This document shows positions 5,023 through 11,764 of a DNA stretch of 15,322 nucleotides, piece after piece. Position 1 is the stretch's first letter. Each line of letters begins with the position of its first letter. Both the position numbers and the translations under genes were made by a program. The DNA is from an uncultured Clostridia bacterium (GTDB lineage: Bacteria; Bacillota; Clostridia; Christensenellales; Aristaeellaceae), in NCBI GenBank assembly GCA_946626395.1, contig CAMOUF010000032.1, positions 1-15,322 on the forward strand, given 5' to 3'. The notes beneath the pieces are model-generated. The model had not been told where the DNA came from and made no database searches. It saw only the letters and a program-made list of their open reading frames with translations.

Positions 5023-5625
5023 TCATTGCCAAGCCGCGCCCCAAAGCCCGTCCGGTTCATCCTCCGCCAGCATTTCTTCAAAGGAAATGGGCTTTCCCTC
5101 CCGATAGACAGTGACGCGAATGATTCCCTGGCCTTCATAGGGGATGCCGCCGCCCGCGCTGCCCAGCAGATCGCCGGAGCGGACGGTCTGGCCCAGGGAA
5201 ACCCGGAGCTCTTGCAAGCCTTCATAAGCGCTTTCCAGCCCGTCTCTGTGGCGCAGACGCACGGACGAGGCCGTCGTGCCCGCGACCTCTCCATCCGCCA
5301 TGGCCCGCACCCTGTCCCCCGGCTGGGCCAGAAAATTCAGGGCAGGGTGCGTTTTCCATATGGCCGTTTCTGGAAAATAAACGGGCGCTTCGCTGAAGCC
5401 GCAGGTGACCTGTCCTGACGCGGGACGGCGCAGAGAAGCTGGCTTCGGCGGCTGTGCAACCTCAGTCAGGCGCTGGCTTTGGTCCGACAGGGCTTGGGTG
5501 TCCTGACCGGCGCTCCGGTTCTGATCCCTGGTCCACGCCGCCGACAGCAGCACCACCGCTGCGCACAGCAGCGCCAGCAGGTAATGGCCCCAGGACGCAA
5601 AGCCGCGTTTCAGTTTACTGATCAC
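5023..5625 (-). CDS. SpoIIQ-like LytM (M23) protein, catalytic residues lost
   Basis: A 200-residue protein with one membrane segment (about 13-31), a polar linker and a C-terminal LytM/M23 fold (about 80-186). RHRDGLESAYEGLQELRV (125-142), then GQTVRSGDLLGSAG (145-158), matches the SpoIIQ region VEHADGLSTVYQSL and VIGKSG. In B. subtilis SpoIIQ in the forespore membrane joins SpoIIIAH to form the engulfment channel. The M23 metal motif HxxxD is H93-P-A-L-N97, so the Asp is replaced. The HxH near the end is gone (GIIRVTV, 167-173) and the Tyr-x-His is YEG. It is therefore a binding, not a cutting, domain. GTG 5625 is chosen because GGGGGA lies 6 bases upstream. It is second in an operon, 30 bases after the ferritin-like gene. 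SpoIIQ identity is inferred; another degenerate LytM protein is possible. Confidence 0.7.
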   Translation of the reverse strand: MISKLKRGFASWGHYLLALLCAAVVLLSAAWTRDQNRSAGQDTQALSDQSQRLTEVAQPPKPASLRRPASGQVTCGFSEAPVYFPETAIWKTHPALNFLAQPGDRVRAMADGEVAGTTASSVRLRHRDGLESAYEGLQELRVSLGQTVRSGDLLGSAGGGIPYEGQGIIRVTVYREGKPISFEEMLAEDEPDGLWGAAWQ

Positions 5626-5655
5626 ATTTTCCCCCGACAGCGGATAGCCGCCAGT

Positions 5656-6894
5656 TTATTGATACGCTCTGCCCAGGGAGGTATTGTCCACAGTGCGATT
5701 TTGCAAAGCAGGAAGAGGATTGGGCGCGGTTTCCGCCCGGTAGTCCCGTCCCCGCAGGCGGATGGATTGGTCAATCACCTGATGGGAGGGTACCGCTTCC
5801 ACATTGGCGTTCACCGCTTTTTGGTACACGAAGAAATCGTAATCTCGGGGCAGCATATCCACAGGCTTGAAGGCTTCCTTTTCAGCGGTAAAATGGGCCA
5901 TGTTCAGGGCGGAACGGACATATTCGATGTTCGGCGCAAAATGGAAGGGCTCCGGGAACTCGCCGCCGGGAATGACCTGCTGCCAATCCTTCTTTTCATA
6001 TTTTTTCAGCAGCTCCGCGGCCTGATGCAGATGGGCCACTTCCATCTGGAAGAAATCCTCGAACACTTTCTTCACATATGGATCGGTTTCATCCTGCATG
6101 CAGGAATAATACAGATACGCTTCCACGTATTGGTGCATCAGCAGCCCTTCCAGCCAGGTGCACGCAGGGTCCATCAGGCTGCCGTACTGGGTCACGTGCT
6201 GCTCCTCGATCATGCCGATTTCCTGATACAGTTTCCTGCCCAGGTCGGAGGTATAGAGGGTGCAGACGTTCATATAATAGTTCATGGTTTGCTGTTCCGC
6301 GGCGGTGATGATCTGCACGGCCATCTTATCAAACAGCTTGGCGTCCGGTTTTCCGGGCAGCATGATGGCGTCCGCCGGGCAGCGGTGCTCGGAAATGGTG
6401 GGGCGGCCCGGCATGATTTCCGTATAACCGCCCACCAGCTTTTCGGCGTATTCCCCGTGCTCCATTTCCATCAGGTCCGCATAGCGATAGAGGTGGTCAA
6501 AGTCCTCCAAGAGCGCAAAATCCAGGGCAGATTTTACATTGGGGCAGGTGACCCGCTGGGCCAGGCCCGCGGTCAAATCCACAGCCAATTGCTCGTAGCC
6601 GATGGTATGCTCCAGGATGGTTTCATCCATAGGCTTTAAGCAGGCCAGCTTTTTCTGCTGCTGCTGTTCCTGACGCCGCAGCATGGCCAGCTCCTGGCGG
6701 AGCTCATTATTGGCCTCATGGCGCTGGAACTGATGGGAAAATCCAGCGGATTCAAATTCCGTGCCGTTCATCAGAATGATCCTGACCCGGGTGTAGGGGT
6801 CGATCTCCATCTTCTGGTAAGACCGGGGATACAGGCGCTGCCAGTCCATAAACTGATCGGCTGTTTTTTCAGGCTTTAATTGAAACGGATTCAT
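5656..6894 (-). CDS. Duplicated ferritin-like domain protein of unknown function
   Basis: A 412-residue soluble protein without signal peptide. After an N-terminal region (1-65) and a Gln-rich helix (66-82, QEQQQQKK) come two ferritin-like helical modules. The first has E101 and the acidic helix E130-DFDH134 plus MEMEHGEY (142-149). The second has E200, the ExxH motif E230-EQ-H233, E258 and the ExxH motif E285-VA-H288. That is a complete set for a di-iron centre of ferritin/rubrerythrin type. The C-terminal 120 residues have no recognised domain. I do not know a named family. Oxidative or iron protection, perhaps in spores, is conceivable. AAGGAGGG precedes ATG 6894. It is first gene of an operon with the SpoIIQ-like gene, behind a possible forespore promoter. 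Confidence 0.7.
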   Translation of the reverse strand: MNPFQLKPEKTADQFMDWQRLYPRSYQKMEIDPYTRVRIILMNGTEFESAGFSHQFQRHEANNELRQELAMLRRQEQQQQKKLACLKPMDETILEHTIGYEQLAVDLTAGLAQRVTCPNVKSALDFALLEDFDHLYRYADLMEMEHGEYAEKLVGGYTEIMPGRPTISEHRCPADAIMLPGKPDAKLFDKMAVQIITAAEQQTMNYYMNVCTLYTSDLGRKLYQEIGMIEEQHVTQYGSLMDPACTWLEGLLMHQYVEAYLYYSCMQDETDPYVKKVFEDFFQMEVAHLHQAAELLKKYEKKDWQQVIPGGEFPEPFHFAPNIEYVRSALNMAHFTAEKEAFKPVDMLPRDYDFFVYQKAVNANVEAVPSHQVIDQSIRLRGRDYRAETAPNPLPALQNRTVDNTSLGRAYQ

Positions 6895-6922
6895 ACGCTT
6901 CCCTCCTTGCAGATTCTAATTG

Positions 6923-6951
6923 TATTTTTTCGCATGGGAAAAAAAATATGC
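6923..6951 (-). promoter_or_regulatory. Possible sigma-F promoter of the ferritin-like/SpoIIQ-like operon
   Basis: Minus strand: GCATA (6951-6947) fits GYATA. After 14 bases, CGAAAAAATA (6932-6923) fits GGNNANAHTR at nine of ten positions. A sigma-A alternative exists: TACAAT (6924-6919), but without a usable -35. The A-rich content makes chance matches easier, so confidence is limited. Confidence 0.45.
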
Positions 6952-6962
6952 GCCTGCAACAG

Positions 6963-6990
6963 AAAAAGACCGCCGGTTCAACCGGCGGTC
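6963..6990 (-). terminator. Rho-independent terminator of prsA
   Basis: Minus strand: a perfect 10-bp stem GACCGCCGGT/ACCGGCGGTC (6990-6981 with 6977-6968) with a 3-base loop, followed by five T (6967-6963). It lies 18 bases past the prsA stop. Confidence 0.94.
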
Positions 6991-7008
6991 CTGAGAAGAT
7001 GAACGCTA

Positions 7009-8307
7009 TCAGTTCATCCTGTCCAGATAGGTCTTTACGTTGGCTTCGCTGACCCACTTTTCAATGGTCTCATGCTGTAACGTATCCTGCTTGGTGGACA
7101 GCAGGGAAGCGGAAATACTGTCATGCACGGTGGCCAGATCCACGGGGCCTTCCTGCACGTCAGACACATACTTGATCACATGATAGCCGTAGGTGGATTC
7201 CACAGGCTCGCTCACGTCGCCCACGTTCTGCAGGGCCATCGCGCCTTTCACGAAGGATTCCACAAAGTAAGCGTAGCCTTCCCGGACGGCGTAGCCTTCA
7301 GCGGGCATATTGTCGGTGCTGTATTCGGCAATCAGGGCGTCAAAGTCCGCGCTTTCCGCGGTAGCCTTGGCATACACTTCGTCGGCCTTGACCTTGGCGT
7401 TGGCCATGCCCTGCGCTTTCGCGGCGTCCAATTCAGCCTGAGCAGCGTCCACGGCGGCCTGCAGAGCGGTCTTGTCCGCGTCCTCGGCGGCTTCGTTCAG
7501 CGCGGTCTGGGCATCGGTGAGGGCGGTCTGCTTTTCTTCGATGACCTTATTGTCTTCCTCGGAAATACCCACCAGGATGTGCTTGATCATCCGGTAGCCG
7601 GCGGGAGCGTAGTACACGGGGGAGCCGTTCATCAGGCTGTAGCCGTATTGGTCGGGATTGCTTTCCATCTGGGTCTTGGCGGCTTCCACCTTGCTGTCGA
7701 AATCAGCGGTGATTTCTTCTTCGGAAACCGTCACATCCTTCACGATATCGGCTTCCAGCTTTTCGATGGCCTTGTTTTCCGTGGCGTAGCGAACGAAGTC
7801 TTCCAGCGTGGAGCGGCCGTCGCCGGTGGTGATGGCGTTGTCCTTCACATACTTTTCAGCGGCAGCGGTCAGTTCGTCGCCCTCCAGGGTGGTGTTGGCA
7901 AAGTAGCTGTCCACCACGGACTTGATGAAGCTGTCATAGTAATTCTTGGCGTTGGTTTCCACTTCCGTCTGTTCTTCCTCGGTCAGCTTGTCAAAGCCTT
8001 CGGCCAGGGCCTTTTGCTTCGTGACCAGGTTTTCGGTGTAGGCTTCCACGATCTGGCTGGTAACGGTAGCTTCGTCCGTGGCGAAGGAAGCGGAATAACC
8101 GCTGTTGGCAAAGAGCTGGTTATAATACTGGTTCTGGGCAATCTGATTATCCACCGCGGCCAGGATGGTGCGCTTGCTGACGGTTTCGCCGTTTACATCG
8201 ATGATGGTCCGGGCATAATCCTTTTCAGTGTCCTTTGTAACCAGCGCGCAGCCGCTCATGACCAGCATGAGGACCAGCAGCAGGGCAAACACGCTTTTTT
8301 TCTGCAT
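7009..8307 (-). CDS. prsA: PrsA/SurA-type peptidyl-prolyl isomerase lipoprotein
   Basis: A 432-residue extracytoplasmic foldase. Signal peptide with lipobox VMSGC places lipidated Cys20 at the mature N-terminus. A SurA_N-like helical chaperone part follows (about 31-235). The parvulin-type rotamase domain begins YRMIKHILV (238-246). It resumes with KADEVYAKATAESADFDALIAEYS (307-330) and ends GDVSEPVESTYGYHVIKYV (363-381). Between these lies an extra alanine-rich heptad segment (about 255-303, AQTALNEAAEDADKT and AAVDAAQAELDAAKAQ), likely a coiled coil, unusual for the domain. PrsA helps secreted proteins fold at the membrane-wall interface. It has its own promoter and strong terminator. AGGAG lies 11 bases before ATG 8307. 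Longer than B. subtilis PrsA (292) because of the N-terminal part and insert. Confidence 0.88.
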   Translation of the reverse strand: MQKKSVFALLLVLMLVMSGCALVTKDTEKDYARTIIDVNGETVSKRTILAAVDNQIAQNQYYNQLFANSGYSASFATDEATVTSQIVEAYTENLVTKQKALAEGFDKLTEEEQTEVETNAKNYYDSFIKSVVDSYFANTTLEGDELTAAAEKYVKDNAITTGDGRSTLEDFVRYATENKAIEKLEADIVKDVTVSEEEITADFDSKVEAAKTQMESNPDQYGYSLMNGSPVYYAPAGYRMIKHILVGISEEDNKVIEEKQTALTDAQTALNEAAEDADKTALQAAVDAAQAELDAAKAQGMANAKVKADEVYAKATAESADFDALIAEYSTDNMPAEGYAVREGYAYFVESFVKGAMALQNVGDVSEPVESTYGYHVIKYVSDVQEGPVDLATVHDSISASLLSTKQDTLQHETIEKWVSEANVKTYLDRMN

Positions 8308-8349
8308 TGCAAATACATCTCCTAAACTGTTTTTTAAGGCAACGAAGCT

Positions 8350-8378
8350 ATTATACAGGAAATCCCCAAAAACGGCAA
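8350..8378 (-). promoter_or_regulatory. Sigma-A promoter of prsA
   Basis: Minus strand: TTGCCG (8378-8373), 17-base spacer, perfect TATAAT (8355-8350). No clear terminator separates this from the preceding UPF0291 gene, so some prsA transcription may come from the upstream operon. Confidence 0.8.
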
Positions 8379-8426
8379 GTATAATTTCCGTTATTTTTCT
8401 TTTTTTCCGTTGAAAGAGTTTCCTGT

Positions 8427-8639
8427 TCAGTTCAGCGGCGGTTTCTTTTGCAGTTTTTCGTAGGAGCCGTCCTCCCGCTCGATATACACCTGGTCCAGGG
8501 TGGCCCGGAGATTTTCCTTGAACTCGTCGATATACACCCGGCGCAGCCGCTTTTGCTCCTCCAGTTCCCCTTCCGTCAGGCCCACGGTTTTCTTTTTCCG
8601 GGCCAATTCGTTGATCCGGTCAATGTCCGATTTCTTCAT
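8427..8639 (-). CDS. UPF0291 (DUF896) family protein, YnzC-like
   Basis: A 70-residue cytoplasmic protein. The N-terminal part, DIDRINELARKKKTVGLTEG then EEQKRLRRVYIDEFKENL, follows the family pattern INELAxKxKxxGLTxEExxEQxxLRxxYxxxF. It forms a helical hairpin as in B. subtilis YnzC, whose function is not settled. The C-terminus is short and basic. AAGGAGG lies 6 bases before ATG 8639. Both lie inside the end of the Lgt-like gene, with which it overlaps by 20 bases in another frame, so it is the last member of the envelope operon. Confidence 0.93.
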   Translation of the reverse strand: MKKSDIDRINELARKKKTVGLTEGELEEQKRLRRVYIDEFKENLRATLDQVYIEREDGSYEKLQKKPPLN

Positions 8640-9585
8640 CCGTTTCCTCCTTGCGCAGCTTGAGTCCCAGGATCACCGGCACACTGACGGCGATCAGAAA
8701 CGCCAGATACAGCAGGTAATGGCTCACGGCGGTGCGGTCGATCATGAATTCGATGCCCACGCCGATGCCCACGGTGACCGGGATGGAAAGCAGCGCCGCC
8801 ACGGCCAGGCCCCGGCGCTTCTTCAGGTTCCTCACCGCCAGGACGATCACCCCCGTGCCCAGCAGCATCATGGAAATCACCTGCTGCAGCTTCACATACG
8901 CCTTGATGGTCATGTGCTGGTCATAGCGCAGGCTTTCCAGCAGGATCTGACTGCCGCCAAACAAAAGCAGGAAGGCCAGGAAAGTATTCCCCATCCGGCG
9001 GCTCCGGCCCGTGTCCCGCAGCAGAATCAAGGTCAGCAGGAAGGCGGTGACGGATTCCAGCAGATACGTGTTCAGCCGCCAGCCATAGTCTCCCTCCACC
9101 GCCAGGAAGGAGCCATTGAACAAATTATCCGACAGCAGCCTGCTGACGCCGAATTCCTCAATATACCCCTCCCCCAGCCGTTCGCAGGCTACGAACAAAA
9201 GCAGGGCGGGAGCCAGCAGATCCAGCAGCCGGGCGGCATTCTGCCGGGTGAGCCGGGCGGAAAGGGCTGCGCCGATACTGGCCCCCAGCAGCGCGCCCAT
9301 CATGGAATACCCGCCGGTGTTCACCCGGAGCATCACCCACAGAGGCATCACCTGGCCCAGGGATTCATCCATGAACCCAAAGAGCAGCCGGGACAGAACA
9401 AACCCCAGCCCCATGGAAAGCACGCCGGTCAGCGGGGCCGTTCCCTTTTTCAGCCCGGCTTTATGAATGAGCAGCGAAAGCAAGATCATCGCCAGCGCCA
9501 GGCCCAATGTCACATACAGACCGAAAGAGTAAACCTCCATCCCCAGGAAAAAGCTGGTGGGGGCGTCCGAACGCAGCGTGATCAC
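8620..9585 (-). CDS. Divergent prolipoprotein diacylglyceryl transferase (Lgt)-like protein
   Basis: A multi-spanning membrane protein of about 320 residues. Numbering here is from ATG 9594. It keeps the Lgt layout: SFGLYVTLG (23-31), GGYSMMGALLG (94-104), APALLLF, ERLGEGYIEEFG (138-149) and ESLRYD (220-225). Compared with E. coli Lgt, R143 and R239 have equivalents (R139, R223). The essential H103 is Met99, N146 is Glu142 and Y26 is Phe24. Two extra membrane segments follow at 263-310. It may therefore not modify lipoproteins and another lipid-transfer or binding role is possible. I start at GTG 9585: GGAGG lies 10 bases upstream and the start forms a GTGA overlap with the preceding stop. 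ATG 9594 has GGAGG only one base away. Confidence 0.75.
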   Translation of the reverse strand: MITLRSDAPTSFFLGMEVYSFGLYVTLGLALAMILLSLLIHKAGLKKGTAPLTGVLSMGLGFVLSRLLFGFMDESLGQVMPLWVMLRVNTGGYSMMGALLGASIGAALSARLTRQNAARLLDLLAPALLLFVACERLGEGYIEEFGVSRLLSDNLFNGSFLAVEGDYGWRLNTYLLESVTAFLLTLILLRDTGRSRRMGNTFLAFLLLFGGSQILLESLRYDQHMTIKAYVKLQQVISMMLLGTGVIVLAVRNLKKRRGLAVAALLSIPVTVGIGVGIEFMIDRTAVSHYLLYLAFLIAVSVPVILGLKLRKEETDEEIGH

Positions 9586-10574
9586 TTTTTCCATTCCTCC
9601 GCGGGCACGGCGGTGGCAAAGTAAATCACATCCGCCACGTCCCGTTCCCTGGCTTTATAATTATAAATTTCATTGTTATATACCATGATGGCGCTGTTGC
9701 CGCCGTCCAGGTTATAGGCTTCCCGGCAGCCCAGAGAGGCCATGAACTCCGCCAGCTCCTGGTGGGTGGCGCCTTCAGAGCCGGAATTGCCCCGGCCGTC
9801 CGCCACCACCAGCACATAGCTCAGCGTATCCAATTGGCCAATGGCGCAGCGAGGCTCCCGGCCACTGGGGTTGAAGTTGTAGTTCTTATCGGTTTTGAGC
9901 ACTTCGTAGTTGTGCACCAGGGCAGGCCCGAACATGAAGGCGTTGGCGATCTGGTGGCCGGTGTCCTTTTCAAAGGTGTCCGCCCCGGCGGACTTGATAA
10001 AGGTATGGAAATCGCCGCTTTCGTCGATGATCAGGATGTCCTTTTGCTTGTTCAGCTTGGCCTGGCGCTTTTCGCTCATGCGGTAAATGAAGCTGTGCTT
10101 GGCGGTTTCATTGGTGTAGTTATCGCCGTTGATGGCCACGATGGCGTTATGCTGCTTGGCCATCACGGTGACCAGGCCGGTGGTGTCCTTCTTGATGGTC
10201 TTGCCCGCGTAAGCGGTGCGCAATTGGGTGGGAGAGGCGATCTCCACCCAGGCGATGCGCCACACCACGCCGTCCTCTTCCCTGGTTTCCATCTGCACGC
10301 GGATGGAGGCATCCTCATAGCCGGCCTCGGTAAAGAGGGCGGGGTTGGGCTCCATGCCCGCGGAGGTATCCATGGGCAGGGAATAAGCAGGAGGCTCGTC
10401 CTCAGCCCGCGCTGCGGGGAACAGCCGCAGCCAGCCGCTGTCCTGGCTGTCCAGTTCATCCTGGATTTCCCAGCGGGCATCCTCCAGCATGCTGGGAGAG
10501 GAGATCACAAAGGGCGCGCTCAGCACCATCGCCACGCACAGCAGGGACAATACGATACGAACAGGAAGCTTCAT
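9582..10574 (-). CDS. Phosphodiester glycosidase (NAGPA domain) protein, exported
   Basis: A 330-residue protein with an uncleaved or cleaved signal segment (about 4-24). The C-terminal NAGPA domain shows AINGDNY (147-153), GREPRCAIGQ (238-247), YVLVVADGRG (253-262), THQELAEFM and YNLDGGNSAIM (287-297). This family includes the mammalian enzyme that uncovers mannose-6-phosphate by removing GlcNAc-1-phosphate. Bacterial members are thought to act on sugar-phosphodiester linkages of wall or capsule polymers. The start is ATG 10574: AAAGGAG lies 9 bases upstream, whereas ATG 10580 is only 3 bases away and the frame can also be read from TTG 10595. It sits between a GT2-GtrA enzyme and the Lgt-like gene in a tight operon. 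Its substrate is likely an exported glycophosphate polymer (inference). Confidence 0.88.
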   Translation of the reverse strand: MKLPVRIVLSLLCVAMVLSAPFVISSPSMLEDARWEIQDELDSQDSGWLRLFPAARAEDEPPAYSLPMDTSAGMEPNPALFTEAGYEDASIRVQMETREEDGVVWRIAWVEIASPTQLRTAYAGKTIKKDTTGLVTVMAKQHNAIVAINGDNYTNETAKHSFIYRMSEKRQAKLNKQKDILIIDESGDFHTFIKSAGADTFEKDTGHQIANAFMFGPALVHNYEVLKTDKNYNFNPSGREPRCAIGQLDTLSYVLVVADGRGNSGSEGATHQELAEFMASLGCREAYNLDGGNSAIMVYNNEIYNYKARERDVADVIYFATAVPAEEWKK

Positions 10575-10591
10575 ACTCATTTTCTCCTTTA

Positions 10592-11704
10592 TCAATTGGT
10601 CTTTTCCGCTTTCTGCGCCGGGAACACCCAGGCCTTCTGGATGCGGAAATTGACGATGTACATCAGAATATCAATGATGATTTTCAGGGGGATATGCAGG
10701 GCGTTGATGGTCACGAAATGATCCAGGAACCCGAACAGGAATGTGGTGACCACCAGGGAGCACACGGCCAGCACGATGTACCGGACCACCGCCCCGCTGC
10801 TGTGGCTTTGAAACACAAAGCTTTTGTTCAGCAGGAAATTCAACGGCGCGGAGCAGACCCGGGCAATGGGCGTGGCCACCAGGGCCTTGAAGCTGAAGGG
10901 AATGCCCAGCAGGGTAATGTCCGGCCTGTCCTTGAACACATAGAACATCATCACCCACAGCACCGCGTAGTCCACCAGGAAGGAAATGATACTGGCGGCG
11001 CTGTAGCGCAGGAAGGTGCCCAGCAGCAGCTTATAAATTCGCCAGGAATCCCGGATGGGATGGAAGTGGGTGCCCTTGTTTTCCTCGTGGTAAATGGTTT
11101 CGATGGTCACGGCCCGCATGGGGATCTTCTGCCCCGCGCACTGAATGAGCATGTTCATTTCATACTCGAACCGGTCCCCGGACACGGACAGCATGAAATC
11201 CGTCAGTGTTCTGGGGAAGGCCCGCAGCCCCGTCTGAGTATCCGGCAACCAATGGCCGTAAAGCACCCGGAACACCGCGCTGGTCATGCGGTTGCCAAAG
11301 CGGGATTTTGGGGGCACGTTGGGATTGTTTTTGGAAAAATCCCGGCTGCCCAGTAAAAGCTCTTCTTTGTCGCTCAGTTCCGCCGCCAGCTTCAGCGTAT
11401 CCGGCACGGTATGCTGTCCGTCGGAATCGGCGGTGATCATGCCCTGGAGATGGGTGTGTTCCTTGAGGTAGGCAAAGCCTGTGCGCAGGGCCGCGCCCTT
11501 GCCACGGTTCACCTCGTGGTGCAGCACATGGCAGCGTTCCCAGCCCGCGATTTCATCAAAAAACTTCTGGTATTCCGCGCTGGACCCATCGTCCACCACC
11601 AGGATCAGCCCAAACTCCGCCGCCAGCAGCTCCTTCACATAGGCGGGCAGCCGTTCATCCGGGGACAGGGAAGGAATCAATACGCAGCATTCCTGTGGTC
11701 TCAT
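10592..11704 (-). CDS. GT2 glycosyltransferase fused to GtrA-like membrane domain
   Basis: A 370-residue two-domain protein. Residues 1-225 form a GT-A fold family 2 transferase of the dolichyl/polyprenyl-phosphate sugar synthase type: VVDDGSS (36-42), NRGKG (66-70), DSDGQH (93-98, metal-binding DxD) and DTQTGLRAF (155-163). Residues 230-362 form a GtrA-like domain with four membrane segments and the LNFLLNKSFVF (288-298) and NFRIQKAWVF motifs. Such proteins make an undecaprenyl-phosphate sugar on the cytoplasmic face; GtrA proteins are linked to moving it across for glycosylation of surface polymers. Full length. AAAGGAG precedes ATG 11704 by 7 bases. It follows the M1 peptidase gene by 60 bases with no terminator, and the next gene starts 17 bases past its stop. 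Confidence 0.92.
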   Translation of the reverse strand: MRPQECCVLIPSLSPDERLPAYVKELLAAEFGLILVVDDGSSAEYQKFFDEIAGWERCHVLHHEVNRGKGAALRTGFAYLKEHTHLQGMITADSDGQHTVPDTLKLAAELSDKEELLLGSRDFSKNNPNVPPKSRFGNRMTSAVFRVLYGHWLPDTQTGLRAFPRTLTDFMLSVSGDRFEYEMNMLIQCAGQKIPMRAVTIETIYHEENKGTHFHPIRDSWRIYKLLLGTFLRYSAASIISFLVDYAVLWVMMFYVFKDRPDITLLGIPFSFKALVATPIARVCSAPLNFLLNKSFVFQSHSSGAVVRYIVLAVCSLVVTTFLFGFLDHFVTINALHIPLKIIIDILMYIVNFRIQKAWVFPAQKAEKTN

Positions 11705-11764
11705 GGTTTACTCCTTTTGTATCAGATCAATGTTTTTCTTATTTGGCGTGTCCATCCGGCCAAA

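Noticed and set aside
5479..6639. 386-residue plus-strand open frame
   Set aside because: Antisense to the ferritin-like gene, no ribosome site or recognisable domain.
6919..6924. TACAAT as a sigma-A -10 for the ferritin-like operon
   Set aside because: No -35 of quality at 16-18 bases upstream; kept only as an alternative to the sigma-F-like site.
7123..8325. 400-residue plus-strand open frame
   Set aside because: Antisense to prsA; low-complexity Gly/Val/His-rich product with no domain.
8500..9624. 374-residue plus-strand open frame
   Set aside because: Antisense to the Lgt-like gene; Gln/His-rich shadow composition.
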